Below, piece by piece: positions 45,114 through 53,712 of a DNA stretch of 64,000 nucleotides. Positions within the stretch are counted from its first letter, which is position 1. Each line of letters starts with the position of its first letter. The stretch covers positions 124,001-188,000 of the forward strand of contig DATGJP010000020.1 of the NCBI GenBank assembly GCA_035295125.1, in the 5' to 3' direction. The notes below the pieces were generated by a model. The model made no database searches, was not told the DNA's origin, and saw only the letters and a program-made list of their open reading frames with translations. The position numbers and the translations under genes are program-made. Origin of the DNA: JAICMB01 sp035295125 (lineage in GTDB: Bacteria > Acidobacteriota > Terriglobia > Bryobacterales > Bryobacteraceae).

Positions 45114-45826
45114 GCGACACCTGCCAACTCGTTGGGCCCATCTTCTTCCTTCTGCCCCCTCCCCTGCTCGTCTTTGAGCCGCTCCAAAATCTCATGTGCA
45201 AGTTGCCAGACATTGAGCTTCGCCTTGTCAAGATTCGGCACTTCGGCAGGGTTGAGCTGATCGAGCGTTTGTTGAAAAGAGAACACAGCCTTGTAAGCAT
45301 CGCGTTCGTTCAACTCGGTTTGAAGCACAGGAATGCCCGCCTCGATCAGGCCTTTCTGAATATGCGCAAGCCCTCGTGTCCGAATCGAGGAACTTGTTCG
45401 GGTCAGCAGCACGGCATAAGGAAGAGGCCTGCCCCGCAGCTTTTCGCTCTGCATCACGACGCGAATCGCACGGCTCGCCTCGTTCGCATCAAGCTGCGAA
45501 CCCTGCGTCGGTATGATCACAAAATCCGCGCGCGAAATCGCATAGACAACAATCTTCGAGGCGGTGCCTTCGAGATCGACAATGACAATGGGGGTTTCCG
45601 AAGCGGCATCGTCGATTTTTTCCATAATCGTCTCTTCATCGACATCGGCAACAATCGAAAGACGCGCCGGTACATTGCCGCCCCGCGCCCAGTTCTGGAT
45701 CGGGTGATTCGGATCGGCATCGATGATCGTCACGTCGTAAAGACTGGCAAGCGCTGTGGACAGGAGGAAAGCAGAGGTGGTCTTTCCCGCTCCTCCCTTC
45801 GGCGATACGAAGGCTATGGTCGGCAT
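45110..45826 (-). CDS. parA: ParA partition ATPase
   Basis: 238 residues, a small type Ib-like ParA without an N-terminal HTH. The deviant Walker A KGGAGKTTSAFLLSTAL is at residues 10-26. Then come VTIIDADPNHP, IVIVDLEGTAS and FVIIPTQGSQLDA. It positions plasmid copies by binding the nucleoid. A GGAG ribosome site precedes ATG 45826. The four palindromic repeats immediately upstream are the probable centromere. It is also useful for an integrated element that replicates after excision. Confidence 0.93.
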   Translation of the reverse strand: MPTIAFVSPKGGAGKTTSAFLLSTALASLYDVTIIDADPNHPIQNWARGGNVPARLSIVADVDEETIMEKIDDAASETPIVIVDLEGTASKIVVYAISRADFVIIPTQGSQLDANEASRAIRVVMQSEKLRGRPLPYAVLLTRTSSSIRTRGLAHIQKGLIEAGIPVLQTELNERDAYKAVFSFQQTLDQLNPAEVPNLDKAKLNVWQLAHEILERLKDEQGRGQKEEDGPNELAGVA

Positions 45827-45842
45827 GGCGGACTCCAGGAGG

Positions 45843-45978
45843 GATAGCTATCGAGTAGCCGGAAGATAGCAGATAGCTATCGGATAGCAAGTGGCTCTCT
45901 CACGAAGTGGGATAGCAGATAGCTATCGGATACTGGTAAGCTAGCCGCTTAGTAGCTGACGGATAGCTGATAGCTATC
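45843..45978. repeat. Four GATAGCTATC palindromes: candidate parS centromere
   Basis: The perfect palindrome GATAGCTATC occurs at 45843-45852, 45872-45881, 45918-45927 and 45969-45978, often within the longer GATAGCAGATAGCTATCGGA. The cluster lies upstream of parA in the gap to repA, the usual place for a partition site and its autoregulated promoter. Confidence 0.75.
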
Positions 45979-46153
45979 CTGCACACACCGGTTCGCCTGT
46001 GAGTCCAGGCCGTCCGGATCGAGCAAAATCGACGCTACGCCGGGTAAATTGAACAGCAAAGAGCCGTTCGGTTCTTAGCCATGGAACTCTAGCCAAGGGG
46101 CGTAGAAACGTATGGCGAGCAATCCTTGTGGGAATTCTGCATTGGGCAGGGGG

Positions 46154-47233
46154 CTAGTCCCATGCGGTTTCCTTTTCCCGCCGGATCGGTGTTTTCTCGT
46201 GACGATATCGGCAGAAGCCAACGAAAGCTGCGGCGGGATTATCGAATTTCGGCTTTCCCGAACTGATCCAGTATTCGCGCCATTCGCTTTCGAGGCCGTG
46301 AATATCGTAACCGGGAGCCGCCGCGCGGCCTTCCTCGTAGGCCTCGGAGGGCAGGGGCGGCAGGGTATCGTCAGCCGAGGGCAGGGGGCGGTCAACCCAT
46401 TTGCCGTCGCGGTTCGTGAACGTAACCATGTCACGCTCTTCATCGAAAGCAAGCTGGTAGTCCGGCAGATGGTTGTGCACGGCAATGTGTTTGACATGTT
46501 GCCGAAAGCGCTTAATTGAGCTTTGCGAACCTGATTTCTTGAGCAGGGTGTCAAGCGAGATCGACCAGGAGGACTGGCGGCCACAATGCTTCCGTGCGAG
46601 CTCGTAAATCCGCCGCTCCAAGGGCTTACCGAGGCGGAAATAATCGGGATGCAGCGTGAGCACCTCTTGCCCCCGAATGGCGTTGAAGACCCAGTCGGAG
46701 AGCTTGATTTCAACCCAGAGCAGCCGGCCATCCAACCCGTGCTTGCGGCGGATCGAAGCCGCATCGATGAGGCCAAAGCTGTCGGTTTGCTCCTCGTCAC
46801 CGGTCCGAATATTCGTCGTGATACGCGTCCCTGCGAGGCGGTCAATGGCTTCACACAGCGCTTTGTAGTCTTTTCCTGCCGTCCCCCGATTGGTGAAGAC
46901 CAGCAGATCATGGCTGGTGATCCGCACGCGAGGGCCTACCGGCTCGTTACGCTTTAGTTTCTCCATCAACTGCGAAATGCAATAGATCAGGATGTCCTTG
47001 TCGTAGATCGTCGCCAGGCCCTTCACGGAAGGCACGATCTGCAGCCAGTTGCCGTTATGCTCGTAGCGGCGAATCGCGGTTTCCGGTTTCTTCGAAAGGG
47101 AGTAGAAGGGATGCTCCATCTGCGGAATCAGATCCTTCAGCACCGCGTCGGCCACGTCGCAAATGAACAGATCGCCTTTGCCATGCTTGGCGGCGACCAG
47201 ATGTTCATCCGGATTCGGGGTTTTAGGTACCAT
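46154..47233 (-). CDS. repA: RepA-type plasmid replication initiator
   Basis: 359 residues. The N-terminus (FICDVADAVLKDLIPQMEHP) and middle (YCISQLMEKLKRNEPVGPRV, then DYFRLGKPLERRIYELARKH) match the RepA/RPA-family winged-helix initiators of alphaproteobacterial and related broad-range plasmids. It would bind the seven 19-bp iterons that begin inside its own start region and extend to 47384, so it probably also represses itself. The presence of a full replicon shows that the element can live as a plasmid or recently did. Confidence 0.88.
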   Translation of the reverse strand: MVPKTPNPDEHLVAAKHGKGDLFICDVADAVLKDLIPQMEHPFYSLSKKPETAIRRYEHNGNWLQIVPSVKGLATIYDKDILIYCISQLMEKLKRNEPVGPRVRITSHDLLVFTNRGTAGKDYKALCEAIDRLAGTRITTNIRTGDEEQTDSFGLIDAASIRRKHGLDGRLLWVEIKLSDWVFNAIRGQEVLTLHPDYFRLGKPLERRIYELARKHCGRQSSWSISLDTLLKKSGSQSSIKRFRQHVKHIAVHNHLPDYQLAFDEERDMVTFTNRDGKWVDRPLPSADDTLPPLPSEAYEEGRAAAPGYDIHGLESEWREYWISSGKPKFDNPAAAFVGFCRYRHEKTPIRREKETAWD

Positions 47234-47384
47234 CCCCGCATATTCGGGGTTTCAGGTGCCGTGTCAAGGGATTCGGGGTTTCAGGTGCCACGCCCAAGAT
47301 TCGGGGTTTCAGGTGCTGAACTTCGGGGTTTCAGGTGCTTGAGATTCGGGGTTTCAGGTGCCGAAATTCGGGGTATCAGGTACC
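47213..47384. repeat. Seven iterons: candidate replication origin
   Basis: ATTCGGGGTTTCAGGTGCC or a close variant occurs at 47213-47231 (overlapping the repA start), 47242-47260, 47271-47289, 47299-47316, 47322-47338, 47344-47362 and 47366-47384. Spacing is 28-29 bases for the first three steps and 22-23 for the rest. The outermost copies are the most diverged (GTTTTAGGTACC and GTATCAGGTACC). Such arrays are RepA binding sites in iteron plasmids. Confidence 0.9.
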
Positions 47385-47594
47385 GGGCCTTGGAAATTCA
47401 TTAGCGCGCCGAGGGGCTTAAAGCAGGTCGTCCAGAGCGTAACACTACTTAACACAGACTCTAACCTTACTAACACCGGGCCGACGCGAAAACCGACTTC
47501 CGGCGCAAAGGCCACCGGATAGGGCGGTGGGAAAAAAGATGGTCGCTTGGTATCCTGAGAGCGCGTCGTAATAGTGCTTCCGCCGAGAAGACCG
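47385..47594. other. Region beyond iterons with TAACAC repeats
   Basis: TAACAC recurs near 47440-47480 within a locally less GC-rich stretch (AACACTACTTAACACAGAC and CTTACTAACACC). It may be the strand-opening part of the origin. No gene is present here. Confidence 0.35.
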
Positions 47595-48272
47595 ATGAAC
47601 CCGCTCACAAGCCGGAAGATTGTCGGAACCCTTGCTGTGCTTCTCATCCTGTCAACAGCTGGCTCCGTGCTGGCCATGTTCCTCGTTCTGTCGCATAGGA
47701 ATGTTGGGTGGGAGGCTGTTGCCGCTGAGCTCCTACTGGTTTTCGTTCTCGGACTTGAAGGGATCATCGCGTACGGGGCGTTCTTTCGCGAAGAGAGCGT
47801 TAGCGCCGGCCAGCGGCAGCAGCTGACAGTTGGCCTGCTGGAGAAGTTCACGAGCGCTGAGGCCAACATCGCACGTGCAGAGACATGGCGGATTCGCCAT
47901 AAGTGGTTTCAAGGGGATAAATCGTGCGTGAAATTCTTTGTTCAAACCGACGAGCTAGTCAATTCGCCGGATGAGGAAGCCAGGTGTGCGAATGGCCTCA
48001 CACCGCATCAGAATCTTTCGTGGCTGCTTCATTTCTACGTGTCGGTACAAGCCTACGAAGAAGCGGGCCTCCTGGATGGCAAGTTGGCAGCCACTCTGCT
48101 GGCACCGCACTACCAGTGGTACCGAAGGTTCTTTCAAGAATTCTGTGAGGAATATCGCAAGCAGAAATCAGCTCCCGAAGTAGAGCCTGCTTGGTTGAAC
48201 AGCCTGCCCAAGTTGGAGACTATCTTCAAGGACTCCGGGAGCGCACGCACCCAACGATCTGGCGGAGGGTAG
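47595..48272 (+). CDS. Hypothetical two-helix membrane protein
   Basis: 225 residues from ATG 47595. Two N-terminal membrane helices (IVGTLAVLLILSTAGSVLAM and a second around ELLLVFVLGLEGIIAYGAFF) are followed by a cytoplasmic helical part (RIRHKWFQGDKSCVKFF, SWLLHFYVSVQAYEEAGLLD). Not recognised; the plan resembles small DUF4760-like proteins. It reads away from the origin toward attR and may be cargo. Confidence 0.6.
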   Translation: MNPLTSRKIVGTLAVLLILSTAGSVLAMFLVLSHRNVGWEAVAAELLLVFVLGLEGIIAYGAFFREESVSAGQRQQLTVGLLEKFTSAEANIARAETWRIRHKWFQGDKSCVKFFVQTDELVNSPDEEARCANGLTPHQNLSWLLHFYVSVQAYEEAGLLDGKLAATLLAPHYQWYRRFFQEFCEEYRKQKSAPEVEPAWLNSLPKLETIFKDSGSARTQRSGGG

Positions 48273-48377
48273 AGTGTCTTGCAGTCGCGGATTCGACGAT
48301 TCCAATTGCGTCAACATGCGCTCGGACGTTATCGCGTTGCCGTTGCCCAAGGCCAACCAAAGCTAAAATTGAGGGGT

Positions 48378-48728
48378 ATGAACAAGCAGCGCCTCAAAGA
48401 TTCCGCATGGAAGACGCGCGTCCGATTCCGCCCCATCCCGCAGCGCTACGACGGCGGTCCGGGAGGCGCGCCTCTGCCCGAGGCGGACCGGGAGTGGATC
48501 ATCGGTCCCGAGATGCCGGGAGGCATGATGATGTATTGCGTCAATATCCCCTACGGTTTCGTCCTCGGCTTCGACCAAGTCCGCGAATTCATCTCCGATC
48601 CGATCCGCGGGGAGGGGCACGGATTTCTTGTCCTGAAGGTGCAGGTCAATACTGGAGGCGATCACGTCTGGGCTGAACCGCTCGATCCGTCAGCGAATCG
48701 TGCGCTAACGGCCGCGTTCTTTGAGTGA
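48378..48728 (+). CDS. Hypothetical protein next to attR
   Basis: 116 residues from ATG 48378. The sequence RVRFRPIPQRYDGGPGGAPL, then DREWIIGPEMPGG, LGFDQVREFISDPIRG and FLVLKVQVNTGGDHVWAEPL is compact and soluble, probably a single beta-rich domain with no known motif. It is the last gene inside the element, 118 bases before attR. Confidence 0.6.
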   Translation: MNKQRLKDSAWKTRVRFRPIPQRYDGGPGGAPLPEADREWIIGPEMPGGMMMYCVNIPYGFVLGFDQVREFISDPIRGEGHGFLVLKVQVNTGGDHVWAEPLDPSANRALTAAFFE

Positions 48729-48774
48729 ACACCATTTGAACACCATTAAGCGTTCGCCCGATGCTCAGAATGAA
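48727..48774 (+). other. Candidate integrase arm-binding sites, right end
   Basis: GAACACCATTTGAACACCA (48727-48745) and TCAGAATGAA (48765-48774) mirror sequences just inside attL: the first in direct orientation, the second inverted. The end of the 48378 gene overlaps the first by two bases. Confidence 0.45.
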
Positions 48775-48846
48775 AACTGGGTGATCCCTATCGCCAAAAC
48801 AAGGCTGACAAAAACGCTATGTTGTTTATTGTCAATCGAAAGTCGT

Positions 48847-48893
<47 letters not shown>

Positions 48894-49361
48894 AACCTGT
48901 GTGTCCTCAAGGCTTTGCGTGTTGTTCTCTTTCTTCGACGATTAGATCGTGACTCCGCAGGACTCCGCCCAGCGCTTGTTGGGCATTGTCCATCGTATCC
49001 TTATCGTTGCACTAAGAATGGCGAGTGGCTGGGGGAGAGCGTCGGGGTTGCACAATGGCTTGTGGCCTTTGTGGGAAGGTCGGGCATAATAGTCTGACGT
49101 GTCCGCCACGATGGCGTGCGCCTCTCGGTTTCTGGGCGGCGGATTCGTCGGTGTGAGTGATGCGGGCAGTACGGGTACGACATGCATCGCCATCACACGC
49201 CGGGTCGCGGTGATGATTCTGACAACCTTGACTTGTGCACGGACTGTCATCTCTAGTGTGGTCACAGCGGGCATTTCTCGAACATTCCCGTAAAGCTACG
49301 CTTCTGTCGGGTTATTGAGCGCGAGAGTTGGTGGCGCGGATAGTCCACTAAAGCGGATGGC
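48894..49361. other. Gene-free stretch right of attR
   Basis: About 470 bases between attR and the HNH-type gene. No frame or RNA gene could be supported. No further copy of the att core was seen here. Confidence 0.4.
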
Positions 49362-50177
49362 TTACCAGAGTGGCGCGTGCGGACCCCGTGGCGGGAAAAT
49401 GCCCGCGTCCTTGCAGAGTGCGGCAATGATGCCGATGGCCTGCGCTCGGGTTTCGTCCATCCAACCTGCGAGGCTGCGATCGTTGATGCAGTACCATTGT
49501 CCGTGGCCGTCGTCCACGACGAGTGCTCCGGTGCTGCGCGCAAGATCGTACCGTGATCTGATAGCGCGCAGGAGATCCACGACGGCGTCGAGTTTGGCGC
49601 GCCAGTCGTGGTTGTTGAGGTACGCTTTTCCTTTGCTGGTTTGCAGGATGGTCCCGTCTCTGGCGCGCAGGCAGCCGGTGTTGAGCGCTGTGATGGTGTC
49701 CTCGATGGCCCGGTCGAATGCTTCCATGTTGCCTTCTTGGTGGAACGGATCTTGGAATGCGGGACGGTCAAAGCATGCGGCGTAGAAGCGGATGAGGTCT
49801 GCATCGTTTCCTGTGCTGTCCGCGGTGGTGGACTCGATGCTAAGTCGTGCTGCTTGCTCCGAGAGCCGACGCCATTGCCGCAGTAGGTCGGCGGTGTAGC
49901 GTGCCGCGTCGTTGTCGATAAGTTTGGCGCATGTTTGGCACAGCCAGATCGTGTTTTCGATGCTGCAGCGTTGCTCGCGGCTCATGTTCTTGTCGTAGCG
50001 TTCGCCGCCGGGCGCTGCTGCGGTGATATGCGCTGCGACACCGATGTTGAGAGTCTTGCGCGGATGTGCTTGTGGGCCGCTCGTGGAGCGACGGCAGTTT
50101 GGGTTTGAGCATCGCAGCCCTACGCGTTTTGCCGCGATATCTTTGGTCTCTTTGGAGAAGTCATCGCGCGCGGTCAT
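49362..50177 (-). CDS. HNH-type nuclease-like protein
   Basis: 271 residues. The N-terminal 110 carry the pattern of HNH-like proteins: AAKRVGLRCSNPNCRRSTSG with a CxxxxC metal pair, then NIGVAAHITAAAPGGERYD (His) and ENTIWLCQTCAKLIDNDAARY (second Cys pair and downstream acidic residues). The C-terminal 150 residues are of unknown type and could be a sensor or effector partner. Such two-part proteins occur in defence islands. It lies just outside attR, so it belongs to an older insertion or to the host. Confidence 0.7.
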   Translation of the reverse strand: MTARDDFSKETKDIAAKRVGLRCSNPNCRRSTSGPQAHPRKTLNIGVAAHITAAAPGGERYDKNMSREQRCSIENTIWLCQTCAKLIDNDAARYTADLLRQWRRLSEQAARLSIESTTADSTGNDADLIRFYAACFDRPAFQDPFHQEGNMEAFDRAIEDTITALNTGCLRARDGTILQTSKGKAYLNNHDWRAKLDAVVDLLRAIRSRYDLARSTGALVVDDGHGQWYCINDRSLAGWMDETRAQAIGIIAALCKDAGIFPPRGPHAPLW

Positions 50178-50299
50178 TGGGTTCGTGCCTGCAGTCCTAG
50201 CATTGTGATTGGCGTGGTCCCGATGATGCCTGGGGCGGTTGCTGAGCGTGCATTTGCGTCACGCTCAGGAGGACTGCGTTGCATCAGTATAAACGTTGT

Positions 50300-50489
50300 G
50301 GTTGACGTCCCGTGTCGGCGTTGCACGAGCAGCACGACGCGAGAGGATACGGTCCTGTTGCCTGCGTTTCGGAAGATCATGTCTAAGCACGAGTACGACC
50401 ATGGCGAAGGATTTGAGATGAACGTCGGTGCTGTTGCCAAGCTGGAGAAGGAACTCGGAATCTACGACCTGGCTCGGTTTGATTCCTGA
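50300..50489 (+). pseudogene. Hemerythrin-domain protein, 3' remnant
   Basis: The frame reads TTREDTVLLPAFRKIMSKHE, then GFEMNVGAVAKLEKELGIYD and LARFD, the typical end of HHE-hemerythrin proteins. The conserved stretch between KHEYD and the last helix is missing, and the N-terminal iron-binding half is absent, so the gene is broken. Confidence 0.6.
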
Positions 50490-50574
50490 GGACGGATCAG
50501 CAGCCGTTCGGGTCATGTCACATTTCGAGGCCCCATCCCGTCTCGCCAGTGGAGATCAAGGAGGATCGAATACT

Positions 50575-51024
50575 GTGAAACGGACCCTGAGTATTGCCCT
50601 TGCTGCTGCCGGTGCGATGATTTTGTTCGGCGGGCTCGTGTACGCTGTTCTGGTGGCCGCGCACGTTTCAGAACCAGCCGCCATCACGGTGCAAGGCCTG
50701 ACGCTCAGACGACTCTGGGCGACTACAGCTGCGTTGCTGGGACTGGCTGGCGTGATCGCGGGCGGGCTTGCTGCTTTTCGCTCGACCACCGGCTTCACGA
50801 CGACTACCCGGCGCTATGTGGCCAGCCTAGCCTTTGGCGCCGGACTGCTAGCCGCAGTGAACGGCGGCCTGAATGTGGCTGTCGCCAACGGGGGCCCTGG
50901 AACCGGCAATGGTGTGGTCGGCGGCGCGGCGGCGTTCGTACTGGGGCTCATCGCCCTAACCCTCGCCGGACGGGCTTTGGCCCACTCCCGGCGCACCACT
51001 CTACAACCGAGACGAACCACGTGA
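50575..51024 (+). CDS. Four-helix membrane protein, DUF6223-like
   Basis: 149 residues from GTG 50575 with AAGGAGG 10 bases upstream. Four hydrophobic segments are visible, the first IALAAAGAMILFGGLVYAVL and the last AAAFVLGLIALTLAGRALA. It resembles small DUF6223-type membrane proteins found with SigJ-type sigma factors. Its stop overlaps the GTG start of the sigma factor gene, so the pair is coupled. It may hold the sigma factor at the membrane or be its target; this is unproven. Confidence 0.65.
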   Translation: MKRTLSIALAAAGAMILFGGLVYAVLVAAHVSEPAAITVQGLTLRRLWATTAALLGLAGVIAGGLAAFRSTTGFTTTTRRYVASLAFGAGLLAAVNGGLNVAVANGGPGTGNGVVGGAAAFVLGLIALTLAGRALAHSRRTTLQPRRTT

Positions 51025-51965
51025 GTTCCACGGGCGCATTCGCCGATCCTGCCGCGAGCTTCGAGCCGTTTCGTCGCCGGCTGCTCGGTCTTGCGTACCG
51101 CATGCTTGGGTCGATGGCAGACGCCGAGGACGCCGTGCAGGAGACATACCTGCGGTGGCATGCGGCTGACCGCGGCAGAGTATCGGAACCGAGGGCATTC
51201 CTGATGACCACGACGACGCGGATTTGTCTCGATATGCTCACCTCGGCCCGCTCTCGCCGCGAGGAGTACGTCGGTCCGTGGTTGCCGGAGCCAGTGGTCG
51301 ATACTGACATGCTCGCACCCGACAGCCGCACGGAACTAGCCGAGGATCTTTCGATCGCACTGCTCTTGATCCTCGACCAGTTATCGCCCCTTGAGCGCGC
51401 CGCGTTCCTACTCCACGACGTTTTCGATTTCTCTTTCGGCGAAATTGCCGGCGCATTGGAGCGGAACGAGGCCGCATGCCGTCAGCTTGCAACTCGTGCG
51501 CGGGCCCACGTTCGGGAGGCGCGGCCCCGTGGCGTTGTTCCACCAGCGCGTTCGGATGGAGTCGATCCTAAACATGCTCAACTGATGGCCGCCTTCGCCG
51601 CCGCGACCCAGGCCGGTGATCTCACCGCCCTGGTTCAATTGTTGGCACGCGATGCACGCGTGATTACCGATGGTGGCGGCAAGGTCCGAGCGGCGTTGAA
51701 GCCGATTGAAGGCGGAGACCGCGTTGCACAGTTCCTGATTGAGGTGACCCGGAAACGGCCGGATGCGTGGTGGCGCTCGGACTTCAGACCACGCTTCGGG
51801 ACCGTCAATGGCCTGCCAGCGATCATCGTGGACGCACCCGAAGGGGCGGTCCAAACGACGGCGTTTGAAATTGATGGTGATGTGATCCGAGCGTTGTATG
51901 TGGTGCGCAATCCGGACAAGTTGCGCCACCTGCCGCGCGTTCAGCGAGACGGTAGTCCCGAATGA
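51021..51965 (+). CDS. sigJ: ECF41/SigJ-type sigma factor
   Basis: 314 residues from GTG 51021. Sigma region 2 (RRRLLGLAYRMLGSMADAED) and region 4 (LSPLERAAFLLHDVFDFSFG) are followed by a C-terminal SnoaL-like domain with DGGGK and ending NPDKLRHL, the ECF41 plan in which the extra domain tunes activity in place of a classic anti-sigma factor. A coupled membrane gene precedes it. ECF41 factors often control nearby oxidoreductase or carboxymuconolactone-type genes; none intact is adjacent here. Confidence 0.88.
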   Translation: MSSTGAFADPAASFEPFRRRLLGLAYRMLGSMADAEDAVQETYLRWHAADRGRVSEPRAFLMTTTTRICLDMLTSARSRREEYVGPWLPEPVVDTDMLAPDSRTELAEDLSIALLLILDQLSPLERAAFLLHDVFDFSFGEIAGALERNEAACRQLATRARAHVREARPRGVVPPARSDGVDPKHAQLMAAFAAATQAGDLTALVQLLARDARVITDGGGKVRAALKPIEGGDRVAQFLIEVTRKRPDAWWRSDFRPRFGTVNGLPAIIVDAPEGAVQTTAFEIDGDVIRALYVVRNPDKLRHLPRVQRDGSPE

Positions 51966-51989
51966 CGTACTCCCAAGTCGTGAAAGAGC

Positions 51990-52243
51990 ATGAATTCTAT
52001 GCAGCAGAATGATAAGCCAATTGCGGAATCGACGGAGTTGTTGGTTGTGGGATGTTGCGGTGTTCGATATCAGGTCAAAGACGTGCAACGTGCTATCGCG
52101 TTCTACACGGAGACGCTTGGTTTCCAACCAGACATGAAGGCGCCGCCAGCGTTCGGCCAGGTTTCAGTCCCTGGCCTGAAGCTGATCCTGAGCGGCCCCC
52201 GTGCGTCCGAGTCCCGCCCGATGCCCGCCTGCATCCAACAGGA
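51990..52243 (+). pseudogene. Glyoxalase-family gene, 5' remnant
   Basis: The frame starts MNSMQQNDKPIAESTELL and shows the first half of a vicinal-oxygen-chelate domain (VRYQVKDVQRAIAFYTETLG, VPGLKLILSGP). After SRPMP the homology stops and the DNA turns into PAS-domain coding in another frame. The gene is truncated and fused to unrelated sequence. Confidence 0.65.
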
Positions 52244-52665
52244 ACGTTCACCGCAAGTTCGGACGTCGTGTACAGCATGAGTCCGGATTGGAGCGAGGTG
52301 CGTTCCCTCCGCGGCTGCGACTTCATCGCGGACACTGAAGAACCAACGGTGGGATGGCTCGACCCATACATTCATCCGGAAGATCAAGCGCAGGTGCTCG
52401 CGGCAGTTCAAGAGGCCATCCGTAACAAGGCCGTCTTCGAACTGGAACACAGGGTCCGCCGCGTGGATGGCACGCTCAGCTGGACATTTTCGAGGGCTGT
52501 GCCCCGACTCGATGTAACGGAGATATTACGGAATGGGTCGGCACTGCACAAGACATCACGGTGAGAAAAGAAGCGGAAGACGGTCCGCGAAGGCGCGAAA
52601 CGCCTCCGTTTTATGGCGGAGTCGATACCGCAAAAGATCTTGACCGCAAAGCAGCGATCTGTTGA
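52244..52665 (+). pseudogene. PAS-domain sensor kinase, internal remnant with frameshift
   Basis: One frame reads TFTASSDVVYSMSPDWSEVR, YIHPEDQAQVLAAVQEAIRN and ELEHRVRRVDGTLSWTFSRA (PAS/PAC). Near 52512 the frame shifts and continues as DITEWVGTAQDITVRKEAED until a stop at 52663. No kinase domain follows. It is a decayed piece of a larger signalling gene. Confidence 0.65.
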
Positions 52666-52902
52666 AGCATATCAGGGTGAGTGTCAAGAGCCGTTTTGCG
52701 CCGGTCGTGATTCGTGACCTCTTCCGACTCCACTCGCGACCAGGAACCCGTGGAAGCGTTGAGGATCAATGCCTATTTCCGAAAACCGTCCGAACGCGCG
52801 GCCTTCATGAAAATTGGAGGTATTGTGAAAACGATTCTGGACGATCGTTTATAAGATAGAAATCCGCGGCTTGCACTGCGCATAAGCCCCGTGGCGAGAA
52901 GA
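52666..52902. other. Gene-free stretch after PAS remnant
   Basis: Nothing supportable in about 240 bases; probably further decayed kinase sequence. Confidence 0.4.
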
Positions 52903-53445
52903 TCACCGTGGAAATTCTGCCGATTGTCTTACGCCCTCAGCTTGAAGTAAATGACGAGCAGGGTGTTTGGCGATAGTTTCCAGGCCTACTCCGACTGTGA
53001 ACCGCAGCAATGGAAAGAAGGGATTCTTGTACCGAATGCGGTTCACGTCGTAGTTGCTTGCCTCCCTAACAAAAACTCTGGCGCACTCGGTGCTCCGAAG
53101 AAAGGCCTGCAAAACGCCTGGTTCTATTTGCACGGAGGGCACTATTTTCTTCGGCGCGCGTGCACGCGCTCCACCAGGATTTGGAGCAATGTACGTGCGG
53201 ATGAACCATGCGCTGATCCGGCCCGGAGTTATTTCCTCAACTGGTTCGCGCGGCCGCCCTTTGAGAGTAGCAGCAAGCTGCGGCACCATGATTTCATTCA
53301 CCAAATTGAGGTGATCGAGGCATTGGCCGACACTCCAAGCGCCCGGTCTGGGCTGCCAGTTTAGTTGGGACGGACTCAGTCCTGAGGCTACAGATTCGGC
53401 ACGCCGATCAACGGCGTCTAATTCACAGAAATTCGCAACGACCAC
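52903..53445 (-). CDS. DinB-family protein
   Basis: 180 residues of the DinB_2 type: RPGAWSVGQCLDHLNLVNEI supplies the first metal-binding His, and the C-terminal KHPARHLLQAEGVRQS the last. These four-helix proteins bind divalent metals and some act as thiol-dependent transferases; the function of most is unknown. It stands alone, divergent from the ruvX operon, at the edge of the decayed region. Confidence 0.82.
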   Translation of the reverse strand: MVVANFCELDAVDRRAESVASGLSPSQLNWQPRPGAWSVGQCLDHLNLVNEIMVPQLAATLKGRPREPVEEITPGRISAWFIRTYIAPNPGGARARAPKKIVPSVQIEPGVLQAFLRSTECARVFVREASNYDVNRIRYKNPFFPLLRFTVGVGLETIAKHPARHLLQAEGVRQSAEFPR

Positions 53446-53588
53446 TTGGGCACGCCTGAATTATACAGTGATCAAGGTCTGCCCTTCGCTCGTCGAAAGC
53501 CGACGTTGTGCGTTGGCGGTTTCGCCTGCGCGTTCCTGAACAACGTCTGATTCTGACAAGGCTTCGCGATGCGGTCTGTGTTCCAAAG

Positions 53589-53624
53589 GCAGGCGGAACC
53601 GCCTGCTTCACCCTGCCACATCCC
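53589..53624 (+). repeat. REP-like dispersed repeat, copy 1
   Basis: GCAGGCGG-AA-CCGCCTGC (53589-53606) is a perfect palindrome followed by TTCACCCTGCCACA. A close copy lies at 61525-61560. Both are intergenic. Confidence 0.55.
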
Positions 53625-53712
53625 TCCGTTCTCCGGGGGATGCAAAGACTGAGATGCCGTGTAACACACTTCCAGGTTTGCAACCCGCCTCACAACCCGA
53701 TACGCTAAAACA

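Noticed and set aside
47213..47384. CRISPR array
   Set aside because: The repeats are 17-19 bases with 4-11 base gaps next to repA, which fits iterons and not CRISPR repeat-spacer units.
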